Assembly: GCA_024280675.1 (NCBI GenBank)
Contig: JAJRPT010000031.1
Coordinates: 1-35,504, forward strand
Reading direction: 5' to 3'
Length of the DNA: 35,504 nucleotides
Source: Bacteroidota bacterium
GTDB lineage: Bacteria > Bacteroidota > Ignavibacteria > Kapaibacteriales > UBA2268
Shown: positions 9,401 to 17,537 of the stretch, in pieces
Layout of the letters: every line of letters begins with the position of its first letter
How positions within the stretch are numbered: position 1 is the stretch's first letter
Notes under the pieces: generated by a model
What the model was told of the DNA's origin: nothing
The model's input: only the letters and a program-made list of their open reading frames with translations
The model's database searches: none
Program-made: the position numbers and the translations under genes

Positions 9401-11326
9401 AGACGGCTCAAAGCGAGGGAAGAATATCTGAACCATACCATAGGTTGGAACACCGTTGTATGGTTTGCCATGGTGGACAGTAGATCCATCACCAGGGAAT
9501 AATAGGCTGCCAGTTGGGTCATCTATTGGGCTTTCGTAATGTGTTGCATCATAATCATATCTTCCAGGGCTACCACTTCTTTCAACCTCAGATAGTCTGA
9601 TCTTAACCTCTGGATGTCCAGTACATTCGATTTGAGTTTCTAAATCATATGCCATACATGATGAATCAATAGAAACAGTTTTTTGCCAGATAAGACGAGT
9701 TGAAGCCTTATTTCTCATTGTAAAGCGGGCTTGGAACTCCACATCTTGGGTGACATAGTTATGATTTGAAGGTCCTTGAATGTCGTTGGAAAGGTTTTGA
9801 ATGATGGCAACAGGTTGGATTGCTCCAATTCTTTCCTCACCAGCAAGAAGTTCATAATTAGCAACTTTAGTCGAGGAAACAACCTTAGAAAAACTTAGGT
9901 CATTGTTCACAGGATCAAGTTTTTTATCTCTTACACGGTACTGAATATCGACAACACGAAGTGTATTCTGCCATTGCTTGTACCTCACAACCAGTTGGTT
10001 CGCTGGGTAGGTAGCTCTTGGGTTTGGCTCATACTGCCAGAAAGTAGTGTATTGTTCGTATTCTGGATTTGATACTTGGTTGGTAATTGTACGGTTGTAA
10101 TTTTCATGTCTTGCAAAACCACGTACTCCAGCCACAGTGTTGTATAGGAATACTTTTTCTGGAGATACAGAACACCAGTTACTAATACGAGCATTACCCA
10201 TAAATGATTGGTAGAACATCGTCACAGAATTTTGTTGAACGTTCAATACTACACGAACGTTTACAGCAATATAGAACCTATCAAAAAATCGTTGATCTCT
10301 CGGTTGAAAGTAATTACCACAACGAGTACTCTTCGTGCCATGTGCTTGTAGATTCTTAAAATAAATATGAAGTTCATTATTATCAATTCTAGTATACCAC
10401 ACAGAGCCATTTGGTTCTAGTGATGAATTGGTTTCAGACCATTGTGATAGTTCATTACTTCCCCACACAGGAGCAATGATTGGTGCACGGTAGATATCAC
10501 TCGATGCGTTGCTAAGACCCGCAGCACCTGTTCCTCTTATACCAGCACCTGGGGTCAAATGGTTGCCACCACTTGCAATATAGCGAAACCCAAAGTCATC
10601 TGGAGTAGGGTCATAATTACCAGGATCTCCACTGTCTTCGATTCCAGCACCATTTCTTGAACGTCCTAGATTATCAGAAACGTACCAGTCAGCACTTTCT
10701 GGATCGTAGGTTGTTCCGGTTTCAACATCAATTTTCCTTCCGCCACCAGCTTGCTCAGAGTTGTATAGGTAACGTCTGTTAGAAAGAGCAACTACGCCGT
10801 TGGTCGAAACATAAAATGAATCGAAGCGAATGCCATTGAAACGAAATCCACTACTAACGTTTATAGGAATCGGTCCAGCAAAAGCGTTGTTAGTTGAGTC
10901 GATGATTGCAAATTCATCTGGGTCGAAAACGTCACCAAAGTTTGACGCAGGATCACGGAAGAAAGTATAACCTTCAGGGTTTTCTTCCCATTCTTCAGGA
11001 TCTATCTGACGAGGACCCGTGGTGATTTTCTTCCAAGAAGCAGGATGCGAATCTGGAGAAGTTTGGAACTCTGCAGGCCCAGGTGCCCATTCCTTGTATG
11101 TAGAATTGCTGGTCACAAAGTAGTAGCCAGTAGAAATAGCTGGCGAGTTGTGCGTCCAGCGCTGAGTGTTGTTTCTCAGCTCATCAAAAGGCATCGGTAA
11201 AGTACCAGCTGTCAAGCAGCTTTTGTACTTATTATTGCATTCTATAATCTCAGTCTGGGCACTAAGATTAGAGAAGGAGATTAGCAGCAAAAATGCCGAC
11301 AAAGTAATCGAGTAAAATTTACTCAT
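6455..11326 (-). CDS. Giant secreted protein with a T9SS type A sorting domain
   Basis: About 1,623 residues. A Sec signal peptide is clear (SKFYSITLSAFLLLISFSNLSAQ). A beta-rich N-terminal region contains FYVSTNGVVALSNRRY, like secreted proteins of this phylum. Around residues 1045-1165 a stretch resembles a CARDB-type adhesion module (IPIQVQLTNNT, then SVPDDSDLNPLNDTTY). The C-terminal 75 residues form a T9SS type A sorting domain: VTIEILDMMGNLVKTIYDD, GLTWNGTN, SNGTYFFRVSASG and a basic end, GKFSLVK. It should be exported through the outer membrane, trimmed and attached to the surface. The ATG at 11326 fits the signal peptide; the longer frame begins only with TTG at 11338. A strong terminator follows. 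No catalytic motif was recognised, so adhesion or matrix function is inference. Confidence 0.93.
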   Translation of the reverse strand: MSKFYSITLSAFLLLISFSNLSAQTEIIECNNKYKSCLTAGTLPMPFDELRNNTQRWTHNSPAISTGYYFVTSNSTYKEWAPGPAEFQTSPDSHPASWKKITTGPRQIDPEEWEENPEGYTFFRDPASNFGDVFDPDEFAIIDSTNNAFAGPIPINVSSGFRFNGIRFDSFYVSTNGVVALSNRRYLYNSEQAGGGRKIDVETGTTYDPESADWYVSDNLGRSRNGAGIEDSGDPGNYDPTPDDFGFRYIASGGNHLTPGAGIRGTGAAGLSNASSDIYRAPIIAPVWGSNELSQWSETNSSLEPNGSVWYTRIDNNELHIYFKNLQAHGTKSTRCGNYFQPRDQRFFDRFYIAVNVRVVLNVQQNSVTMFYQSFMGNARISNWCSVSPEKVFLYNTVAGVRGFARHENYNRTITNQVSNPEYEQYTTFWQYEPNPRATYPANQLVVRYKQWQNTLRVVDIQYRVRDKKLDPVNNDLSFSKVVSSTKVANYELLAGEERIGAIQPVAIIQNLSNDIQGPSNHNYVTQDVEFQARFTMRNKASTRLIWQKTVSIDSSCMAYDLETQIECTGHPEVKIRLSEVERSGSPGRYDYDATHYESPIDDPTGSLLFPGDGSTVHHGKPYNGVPTYGMVQIFFPRFEPSPFINGHIGRLQAYITAVPQDPDGEPLGIGDQWPFDDTASVPLFVMKRLEGFRDDVTEFHLVDGVLMPSVLKWVNIDAEVVSGNEVSAHPVPPRGVYGPSYEENWNQTYILLLQAYSVESPVIKMNRMTLAGTEPATSPGGDELRSFPIDMREQYNSVLSFSIQRVQYNDNWERGWSNGSLIGPEPRVQYNNSQLVQYNNNSNAASYRPDEIVVEIANPWVGVSDQVLYHVANIDNARWRWHNRRAGSDAPIEKGMPAFGLYGAGGYRVGFLEEDKDSAMTMNTTTVRNGLRPDRYDDGVDLEYRKFFVAIPDTFITNPYATAENFRFRIKVMAHNDQKPAPSIPDDSDDFFVDNIEIIPESIEATDIEISSVRAVWPYTQVPATQATNIPIQVQLTNNTSTIAPAYTVKLNIYKRGKFKTGQSPDDIGEDGYGKNGAGTIYCRTSVVSVHNPRIQKNMFMPGFNAQDAGAGSYKLEAIVSVPDDSDLNPLNDTTYTEFEIEFGDSFAYDDVDNPANDVPEEIDITNGGLNLFGYAYGGPSGSGAGYQARLHGAGVEGGNGSGSIAMKFVLQSADTIKGYRAYFASLNSSPDHIEFRIFRGGENNPDGNSIIEDASLDAQRGVDYDTGDRFYNEYVDYRLDNPVVLQPDTYWMVISQDGIDGLELGATKRRGGMRTTHVHIQLPNPIGVAGVHLALQKEFRIRNNERLLNNNLFSKENSKGSNAWQMFMPNEGNPAYAALHHIGQSPIDNKTNTLSRGFWIPLIRPYFGEKREGTAEDFEECFVPLEFGYFDGERRASMVDLYWETLGKENENSGFYVERRLKTENDESYDKLTFVPSPNNTVSGTTEYNWTDMDADVNSAFVYRLRQVSIDGSHNCEASGIVEIAAETNALSAFVISGSDNDAINFGVRNPDRTNVTIEILDMMGNLVKTIYDDELVEGLTSEGLTWNGTNEGDAKVSNGTYFFRVSASGEVATGKFSLVK

Positions 11327-11352
11327 AATTAACCCCAAGTTAAATGTAACAA

Positions 11353-11386
11353 ATTATTATTATTCAATATCATTATTATTATTATT
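11353..11386. repeat. ATT trinucleotide repeats upstream of the giant T9SS gene
   Basis: Four ATT units (11353-11364) and five ATT units (11372-11386) are separated by CAATATC. They lie 27-60 nt upstream of the ATG at 11326, in the probable promoter or leader. Change in copy number would alter spacing of upstream elements; this is inference. Confidence 0.75.
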
Positions 11387-11440
11387 CAAAGCACTCCACA
11401 AAACATTTACAATCATCATCGCCCTCACTCGCCAACACCG

Positions 11441-13126
11441 TCACCTTTTAAATCTATAACCCTTTTCTTCTGTTTCAAAGATCCAAGCGACAATTTTCCC
11501 TTCTTCGATTTTTTTATAATCATTCCAGTAAGAAGAAGAATATACAAATCGTGAACCAGTGGTATCGTAGATATTTTTTTGGCTTTGTGCTTTAATTTTC
11601 TTAAACCTATCTATCCAAGCCACAAAGTTTTCTTTTCTCAAATCAATCCAACCCTCTGAACACCATTTATCAATATTTTTTTCATTGAACTCACAATCAG
11701 ACCAAGGGTTTATCTTTGGCACTTTCATGCTTGCCCCTCTTAGGTACTCATCTTTTGACAAAAGAATCGGCAGACCGATTGAGAGAATTTTTTGCCTAAG
11801 TTCGTCACTGGACTTAATGAATTCAATTGCTTTATTTCTAAGAACATCACCACTACTATTTATTACCGAATCAAAATCACCACAAATATTTTTTAGTATG
11901 TTAGCTTCATACAGCAATTTTGAAAGCCTTGGCGGACCAAGAAGCTCGTATGCCACACCTTCATTACTATGTTTTTGTTCTAAATCAGTCAGTTGTCTAA
12001 TCGCACTTTCTCTGAGCAAGCCACCACGATAAGATGGTCCAAGTGTCGTTGCATCCAGACCAGCCAACACATCTTTCCCAGAGTTTCCGCCTTCTGCTTC
12101 AAAGATTAGAAGATCGGCAATTTCTTCTGGAGTAATTATTTCCATTTGCCCGAGCGAGGTGATGGTTTCAAACTCAGACTTTGAGAATATTCCATTTTCA
12201 CCAGTGTCGATATAAACTGACTTCAAATTTTTGCCAGTCATACTCACGCCACTCAAATCCTTAGCATCCAGAATACCTTTTGTTTTCCTTGCAAGTTCTG
12301 GGGTCATATCACTCAACTCGACCGCTTTTCCACCTTTTTTTATTTCTCCATAAGAGACAGATTTCCAAGCTATTGTGGCAGTTGGCTTAATTTCTTTAAC
12401 AATGGCTTCTCCCGGTGTTCTTGCCATCAAAAACATGAGCAAGGAATGAGCACCTGCAACCGCCGTCTTAGACATTAAGACTCGTGATGGCTTGTCTTCT
12501 GAGTGAGTGTACGGAATATTGAGTCCCATCCCACCAGTTCCAGCCGTCCCGACTTTGAAATACATTTTGGTTTCCCCGTCTTTCAAAGACTCACCAAGGA
12601 GTTGAATGTGTCTGATTAGTTGCGGAATGTAATTGCTTGCCATAAGTGATTCAACCGACTCGGTGTCTAGGGTTTCATTTTCGAGATGATTAAGTACCTC
12701 AAGCGAAGATGAATATATATCACGGTAGGCAATCGCCGTCGCTGTATTTATACAATCGATGACAAGATCAGGCCTTTGAGATGTTATCAGATTGTACAGT
12801 GCCGATTGCTTTTTACTCTCTGAATCTAAATCACCAAAAGTATCAACAATCAACTTTCTTCTAGTTTTAGGACTAGCAAGCAAATCATTATAATTTTCAT
12901 CTTTCCAATCTTGGCGTGTGAAAACATTGCCCCAAGCGGGAACAATTTCCGTTTCAGTGCCAACAAATTCTTGCTTTAAATCCCAAACTGTTTGCTCAGC
13001 TTCTTCTTTTTTCAATGAACTAATTACTATTTTTTTCAACGACTTAGGCATTAGCTTTTTAGCTATCGCCGCCCCTACCAGTCCTGCCCCACCTAAGATT
13101 AACACACTCGAATTTTTTAATTGCAT
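11441..13126 (-). CDS. Uncharacterised 561-residue protein with an N-terminal Rossmann domain
   Basis: I do not recognise the family beyond the dinucleotide-binding fold. VLILGGAGLVGAAIAKKL at residues 8-25 is a Gly-rich Rossmann loop (GGAGLVG 12-18). A strand with LVIDCINTATAIAYRDIY follows around 135-150, like the NAD-binding core of extended short-chain dehydrogenases, and KVGTAGTGGMGLNIPYTHSE occurs at about 200-220. A Tyr-xxx-Lys pair typical of SDR catalysis is not evident. The remaining roughly 300 residues are soluble and contain LLGPPRLSKLLYEA and KINPWSDCEF, without a motif I can name. It is transcribed toward the giant T9SS gene, 114 nt away, with no strong terminator seen between. 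An NAD(P)-dependent oxidoreductase or epimerase role is a tentative inference. Confidence 0.8.
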   Translation of the reverse strand: MQLKNSSVLILGGAGLVGAAIAKKLMPKSLKKIVISSLKKEEAEQTVWDLKQEFVGTETEIVPAWGNVFTRQDWKDENYNDLLASPKTRRKLIVDTFGDLDSESKKQSALYNLITSQRPDLVIDCINTATAIAYRDIYSSSLEVLNHLENETLDTESVESLMASNYIPQLIRHIQLLGESLKDGETKMYFKVGTAGTGGMGLNIPYTHSEDKPSRVLMSKTAVAGAHSLLMFLMARTPGEAIVKEIKPTATIAWKSVSYGEIKKGGKAVELSDMTPELARKTKGILDAKDLSGVSMTGKNLKSVYIDTGENGIFSKSEFETITSLGQMEIITPEEIADLLIFEAEGGNSGKDVLAGLDATTLGPSYRGGLLRESAIRQLTDLEQKHSNEGVAYELLGPPRLSKLLYEANILKNICGDFDSVINSSGDVLRNKAIEFIKSSDELRQKILSIGLPILLSKDEYLRGASMKVPKINPWSDCEFNEKNIDKWCSEGWIDLRKENFVAWIDRFKKIKAQSQKNIYDTTGSRFVYSSSYWNDYKKIEEGKIVAWIFETEEKGYRFKR

Positions 13127-13274
13127 TTACTATTTCAAACCTGTTTTACCGAAAATATTCTATTTAATCTAACAAAATAACTATTAAGAATTATTTTTCA
13201 AAATATTATTTTCCAAATGTATAAAAATATTTAAAATATACTCTACTCTCCCACCAAAAAAACTAAGTCTGTAT

Positions 13275-13339
13275 TTCAGAAAACTTTATTACGCCCTTCA
13301 GAAAATCAAGCGTGCCACTCAGAAAACTTGATTACGCCC
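13275..13339. repeat. Three tandem ~22-nt repeats in the intergenic region
   Basis: Units at 13275-13296, 13297-13317 and 13318-13339 share TCAGAAAA near their starts; the first and third differ at only two of 22 positions (TCAGAAAACTTNATTACGCCC). ATCAAG at 13305 and CTTGAT at 13328 could pair. The whole gap 13127-13423 otherwise holds A/T-rich sequence and a weak open frame. No terminator or obvious gene was seen there. Confidence 0.75.
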
Positions 13340-13423
13340 ATTAAGAAAGAACCTTTGTTTAACCTAATGACACTTATGGATGAAAAAGGTCTCAGTTTAG
13401 TTGAAAAAAAAATGAAATAATTA

Positions 13424-14797
13424 TTAGTTCTTAATATTTAGCCATTTTCTTCGATAGAGTTCGGATAAGGAAATAAGCATAAACAGGAGATAGCTCAAGA
13501 ATATTCCCCACCAGATGCCAGAGCTTCCGAAGTCCAGGTGTATTGAGAGTAGATACGAGAGGGGGATTTGCACCACTATCATAATTATTGAGTATATGAC
13601 AAAGCTTCTCTGGGTGTCTCCTGCTCCACTTATGACACGGGTTCCGAAAACTGCGACTGAGAAAAAGATGTATGCAAGCGAGGTCACCTTCAGGTATGAA
13701 CTTGTCAGATACTTGATTTCAGAATCATCTGAGAAAAGCCCTGCAAATTCTGAGCCGATAAATTGGGCAATGATTATCATCGGCACCAATATGAAAAGCG
13801 ATTGCTTCACAGCGGAATTGAAATAGGCAAATATTCTTTTGATTTTTTTCGCACCACGATTTTGCCCTGATGCAATTTCGAGTGCCACACCCGCACCCAT
13901 AATTGGCATGAATACGAAAAGGTCGAAGCTAAGGCCGAGTGTGTAGGCGGCGACTGCATTTGTGCCAAAATAATTGACGAGGGAAAACATTGCAATTCGG
14001 TTAATTGAGATGGAAAGATATTGCAAGGTTGATGGAATGCCTTTGCTTATGATTTGGGATAATATTTTTGTATTGAATGAGAATTTGTGAAATTCTAGTT
14101 TAAAATCTGTGTACCCTCTATTAATAGTGTATAAGTTGATGAGTAAACCCAGCAAGTTTGCAATGGCTGTTCCGAGACCTGCTCCATAAATCCCAAGACC
14201 TTCTGGCAAAATAAAATCAAATACGAGCAAAGGAGTCAAAACTGCATTTATTAATATGGTAACCGCAATTATTGCCATCGGGTAGACAGTGTTTCCGGTT
14301 GAGCGAATGATGGCGTTTAGTTGTACGATTAAAAATAAAAACGGAAAGCCAAGCACCAAAGCACTTAGGTATTGTACAGATTCTGTTTTTACTAGCTTTT
14401 CGTACCCAAGTAGGTCAAGAAGGGGCGAAGCGGTGAAATGAAAGATAATCGAAATCGCAATCGAATAAAAGAACATGATTGCAAATGCTTGAACGGCGGT
14501 TTCGTTTGCTTCTTTTTTTGATTTCTCAGTTCCTTCGCCTAGCTTTCTGGCGACAATCACACCCGTTCCAATGGCAAAGCCGATGGCCAGAGTAAAGACC
14601 AGTAGCCCAAGTTGGTCTGAGACTCCGAGTGCGGCGAGCGAATCACCACCGAGCCTACTAACATATAGCTTGTCTACCCATCCGTTAATAATGTGCAAAA
14701 TAAAGGCAAATGCAAGAGGAAAGCCAAGGGTACGCAAGCTTTTGTCAATGTCTCCATTGAGCAGATCCACACCTTTGCTTGATTTTAGAAATTTCAA
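13424..14797 (-). CDS. MATE-family multidrug/organic cation exporter
   Basis: The 457-residue membrane protein has about twelve hydrophobic segments in two similar halves. The start matches the family: DLLNGDIDKSLRTLGFPLA, HIINGWVDKLYVSRLGGDSLAALG and a Gly-rich GFAIGTGVIVARKLG. The second half repeats the pattern at ISKGIPSTLQYLSISINR and GAGVALEIASGQNRGAKK. MATE proteins export drugs, toxins or metabolites using a Na+ or H+ gradient. No ATG is available in frame near the conserved N-terminus; TTG at 14797 or GTG at 14770 must be used. The divergent glycosyltransferase also lacks a nearby in-frame ATG, which is unusual for a shared promoter region. Confidence 0.93.
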   Translation of the reverse strand: MKFLKSSKGVDLLNGDIDKSLRTLGFPLAFAFILHIINGWVDKLYVSRLGGDSLAALGVSDQLGLLVFTLAIGFAIGTGVIVARKLGEGTEKSKKEANETAVQAFAIMFFYSIAISIIFHFTASPLLDLLGYEKLVKTESVQYLSALVLGFPFLFLIVQLNAIIRSTGNTVYPMAIIAVTILINAVLTPLLVFDFILPEGLGIYGAGLGTAIANLLGLLINLYTINRGYTDFKLEFHKFSFNTKILSQIISKGIPSTLQYLSISINRIAMFSLVNYFGTNAVAAYTLGLSFDLFVFMPIMGAGVALEIASGQNRGAKKIKRIFAYFNSAVKQSLFILVPMIIIAQFIGSEFAGLFSDDSEIKYLTSSYLKVTSLAYIFFSVAVFGTRVISGAGDTQRSFVIYSIIMIVVQIPLSYLLSIHLDFGSSGIWWGIFLSYLLFMLISLSELYRRKWLNIKN

Positions 14798-14845
14798 ATA
14801 ATGCTTTCGGATAATATTTTAAAAACAATGTTAAGAATAATTTCC

Positions 14846-14853
14846 TATCTTTG
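14846..14853 (+). promoter_or_regulatory. Possible Bacteroidota-type -7 element (TAnnTTTG)
   Basis: TATCTTTG matches the TAnnTTTG consensus known for the primary sigma factor of Bacteroidota. Transcription would begin near 14860, giving a leader of about 30 nt to the TTG at 14892. No clear -33 TTG box sits at the ideal distance, so this is a weak call. Confidence 0.35.
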
Positions 14854-14891
14854 GCTTTTAAGTTTGAAAAAAAAACCTGAGGGATTTTTTC

Positions 14892-16016
14892 TTGATAATC
14901 TTTTTTGCTCATCTTTTTCTTTATTCCCTGAGGTCATTTGCATTCTTCTTTGGTTCAAACCGGAAAGAAAGAACGCAATCTGATGCCGTGCAAAACACAG
15001 AAGGTTTAAAGCTAAGCATTGTTGTACCCGCCCGCGATGAAGAAAATAATATAGAGTCTTGTATTGTTTCACTTGCCAATCTTAATTTAGACAATTCCGA
15101 ATACGAAATAATTATTGTCGATGATGATTCCTCCGACGGTACAAAAGACGTAGTCCTAGAACTTTGCAAAAGCGTCAGTAATTTGAAACTAATTTCATCT
15201 GACAAAGAATACAACTCCACACGCAAGAACCTCAGAGGAAAAGCCGGGGCGATTGACTCTGGGATAAAATCGGCAAGTGCTGAGATTGTATTAATGACGG
15301 ACGCCGATTGCAAAGTCCATCCCGATTGGGCTGGTAGCTTATTCTCAGAATTTTCTCACAAAGATGTTTCCTTTCTAGCTTCATTCACATTGGTAGAATC
15401 TGAATCATTATTTGCTTGTGTTCAAAATTACGAATGGATTTTCATGCACACAATGGCAAGAGCTGGCGTTGGTCTTGGCTGGCCAGTTGGTTGCTTTGGC
15501 AATAATATTGCAATTCGAAAATCAGTTTACCAAGGAATCGGTGCCTATGAGAATTTGGAATTTTCTGTGACCGAAGACCTAGCACTTCAGCTAGCCGTCG
15601 CCAGTGAATTTTCAGAGCGAGATAATCTAGGTCTGTCATACCCTTGCTCAAAAGAAACGACTGTCACAACAATTCCTTGTTCCACTTTTTCAGAATACTT
15701 AAAACAACATCACCGTTGGGCAGTTGGAGGAAAAAAGCTTGGCCTGCGTGCTAGCATATTTGTTCTTGTTTCGGCGATTGCCTGGGCTTCTGTTTTCTAT
15801 AATCTGTTTGTTGGAAACTACACACTTGTAGCCCTTACAATCTTAGTAAAATTAACAGGTGATTTTCTTGTAATTTTCCCGTCACTCATTCGGCTTGGTC
15901 TCAAAAGACTTTGGCTTTGGCACTTTCCTTCGGTTCTCTTTTTTATGCTTATGGAACTTATAATCCCATTGCTTTTACTCAAAAAAGAAGTAAAATGGAA
16001 AGGTCGTAAGTTCTAG
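14892..16016 (+). CDS. Membrane-bound family 2 glycosyltransferase
   Basis: The 374-residue enzyme has an N-terminal membrane helix (FFAHLFLYSLRSFAFFFG), a GT-A domain starting LSIVVPARDEENNIESCI at 41-58, nucleotide-site IIIVDDDSSDGTKD at 73-86, and DAD at 137-139. An ED pair (TEDLAL) lies at 228-229 and the QxxRW-type motif QHHRW at 272-276, as in processive or polyprenyl-linked GT2 enzymes. Two or three membrane helices follow at about 285-360. It probably builds a surface polysaccharide or glycolipid. The start is uncertain: the frame opens after a TGA at 14865 and contains only TTG (14892) or CTG as early starts. ATGs at 14801 and 14828 lie in another frame, separated by a run of nine A. 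Confidence 0.88.
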   Translation: MIIFFAHLFLYSLRSFAFFFGSNRKERTQSDAVQNTEGLKLSIVVPARDEENNIESCIVSLANLNLDNSEYEIIIVDDDSSDGTKDVVLELCKSVSNLKLISSDKEYNSTRKNLRGKAGAIDSGIKSASAEIVLMTDADCKVHPDWAGSLFSEFSHKDVSFLASFTLVESESLFACVQNYEWIFMHTMARAGVGLGWPVGCFGNNIAIRKSVYQGIGAYENLEFSVTEDLALQLAVASEFSERDNLGLSYPCSKETTVTTIPCSTFSEYLKQHHRWAVGGKKLGLRASIFVLVSAIAWASVFYNLFVGNYTLVALTILVKLTGDFLVIFPSLIRLGLKRLWLWHFPSVLFFMLMELIIPLLLLKKEVKWKGRKF

Positions 16017-16036
16017 TTTTAATCTTGTTTTATTAG

Positions 16037-17098
16037 CTATGCAATCGCCACATCCTCGCAAAGATACACATCTTGTATCGCATTGAGCAGTTCCACTCCT
16101 TCTTTCATCGGTCGCTGGAATGCTTTCCGACCAGAAATGAGCCCATGGCCACCGGCTCTTTTGTTGATGACAGCCGTTTCTACCGCCCCAGCAAAATCAT
16201 TCTCACCAGATGCTCCACCAGAATTGATGAGCCCAATTCGTCCCATGTAACAATTTGCAACTTGGTAGCGAGCTAGATCAATCGGATGGTCAGACGAAAG
16301 CTCAGTGTAAATCCGCTTGTCGTATTTGCCAAAGCTGGAATTTTTGTTCATTGCTGGGTATCCGCCATTGTTTGTCGGAAGCTTTTGCTTGATTATATCG
16401 GCTTGGATTGTCACTCCGAGGTGATTTGCTTGCCCAGTTAAATCGGCCGAAGTGTGGTAATCTTTATCTTTTATGAAGTCATTATTCCGAAGATAACACC
16501 AAAGAACTGTAGCCATACCAAGCTCGTGAGCGTAAGCAAATGCTTCGGAGACTTCGATTATCTGGCGATTGGATTCTTCTGAGCCGAAGTAAATTGTGGC
16601 ACCAACGGCTACCGCTCCCATATTGAACGCTTGGTCGATTTGCCCAAACATAATTTGGTCAAAGCCATTTGGCGAGGTCAAGAGTTGATTATGATTGATT
16701 TTTACAATAAAAGGGATTTTGTGTGCATACTTTCTGGAAACAATGCCTAATACGCCAAAAGTTGAAGCAACGGCATTACACCCGCCCTCGATTGCAAGAC
16801 GTACAATATTCTCTGGGTCAAAATATATTGGGTTCTTTGCAAATGAAGCACCAGCCGAATGCTCAATACCTTGATCCACTGGCAAAATAGACATGTACCC
16901 AGTTCCCCCAAGACGACCATGAGAGTATAGTCTTTGTAAATTTGCAAGCGTGCGATTATTTCTGTCCGAGGAGGAAAATATCTTGTCTACAAAATCGCCA
17001 CTAGGCAGACACAACATATCTTTTGAGATTTTCGGAGAAGAAAAACCCAGCAAATCCTCAGATTTATTGCCTAAATATTCTTGAATTTTGCTTACCAT
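16037..17098 (-). CDS. fbaB: Class I fructose-bisphosphate aldolase, FbaB/DhnA type
   Basis: The 353-residue enzyme cleaves fructose 1,6-bisphosphate to glyceraldehyde 3-phosphate and dihydroxyacetone phosphate in glycolysis/gluconeogenesis. It is very close to the E. coli FbaB pattern: SILPVDQGIEHSAG at about 63-76, FIVKINHNQLL, TIQADIIKQKLPTNNGGY, ANCYMGRIGLINSGGASG, and the C-terminal INKRAGGHGLISGRKAF followed by LLNAIQDVYL. These enzymes form a Schiff base through an active-site lysine and need no metal. The ATG at 17098 gives a family-length protein. It converges on the glycosyltransferase with a 20-nt gap and no visible terminator. Confidence 0.95.
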   Translation of the reverse strand: MVSKIQEYLGNKSEDLLGFSSPKISKDMLCLPSGDFVDKIFSSSDRNNRTLANLQRLYSHGRLGGTGYMSILPVDQGIEHSAGASFAKNPIYFDPENIVRLAIEGGCNAVASTFGVLGIVSRKYAHKIPFIVKINHNQLLTSPNGFDQIMFGQIDQAFNMGAVAVGATIYFGSEESNRQIIEVSEAFAYAHELGMATVLWCYLRNNDFIKDKDYHTSADLTGQANHLGVTIQADIIKQKLPTNNGGYPAMNKNSSFGKYDKRIYTELSSDHPIDLARYQVANCYMGRIGLINSGGASGENDFAGAVETAVINKRAGGHGLISGRKAFQRPMKEGVELLNAIQDVYLCEDVAIA

Positions 17099-17121
17099 TA
17101 TGAATTAATTCCTATTTTTGA

Positions 17122-17154
17122 AATATTATAACCAGCAATTTGCTAAATAATATT
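17122..17154 (-). promoter_or_regulatory. Dyad 24 nt upstream of fbaB
   Basis: AATATTAT (17122-17129) pairs with ATAATATT (17147-17154), and inside it AGCA (17134-17137) pairs with TGCT (17141-17144) around a 3-nt loop. It could be an operator or a leader hairpin for fbaB. The A/T content makes chance pairing plausible. Confidence 0.35.
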
Positions 17155-17293
17155 ATATTTTGCTCATAAATACTTTTAACAATCCTAGATTTATTACTGT
17201 TAAAAAAACAAGGAAACAAGATCTCATATAATCTAATTCAATGACATTCGTCTGCTGGACAAATGTTTTGTGCTATTTCTGAAAATAAATTCA

Positions 17294-17301
17294 TATATTT
17301 G
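17294..17301 (+). promoter_or_regulatory. Possible promoter -7 element for the surface-protein block
   Basis: TATATTTG fits TAnnTTTG exactly, and a TTG lies 23 nt upstream (17268-17270), slightly wider than usual. Transcription would start near 17308, leaving a leader of roughly 230 nt before the ATG at 17538. Confidence 0.35.
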
Positions 17302-17537
17302 AATGCCAGAGAATTACAATGCCCACTAAACACTATGGATTCCTAACTCACTACCTGCCAATAGCTTACAGCAATATTTATTATGGCATAACTTTTGCAA
17401 TAACAACATCGAAATAGTAGTTTTTCACAGTTCAAGACCATTTATACATGAAATTGCGTAATTGTACTTAAAAAAATATTGGAAGATCATTGCTAATTTT
17501 AGAATGTGAAGAAATACATTATTGAAAAAACTTAATT

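Larger units (their letters stand above)
17099..17537. other. 439-nt intergenic region between fbaB and the surface-protein block
   Basis: No gene is supported here. The region is A/T-rich and divergent, so it should hold promoters for fbaB (minus) and the surface-protein block (plus). I see an imperfect hairpin near the fbaB end and one TAnnTTTG element in the middle, listed separately, and nothing else I can name. Confidence 0.6.
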
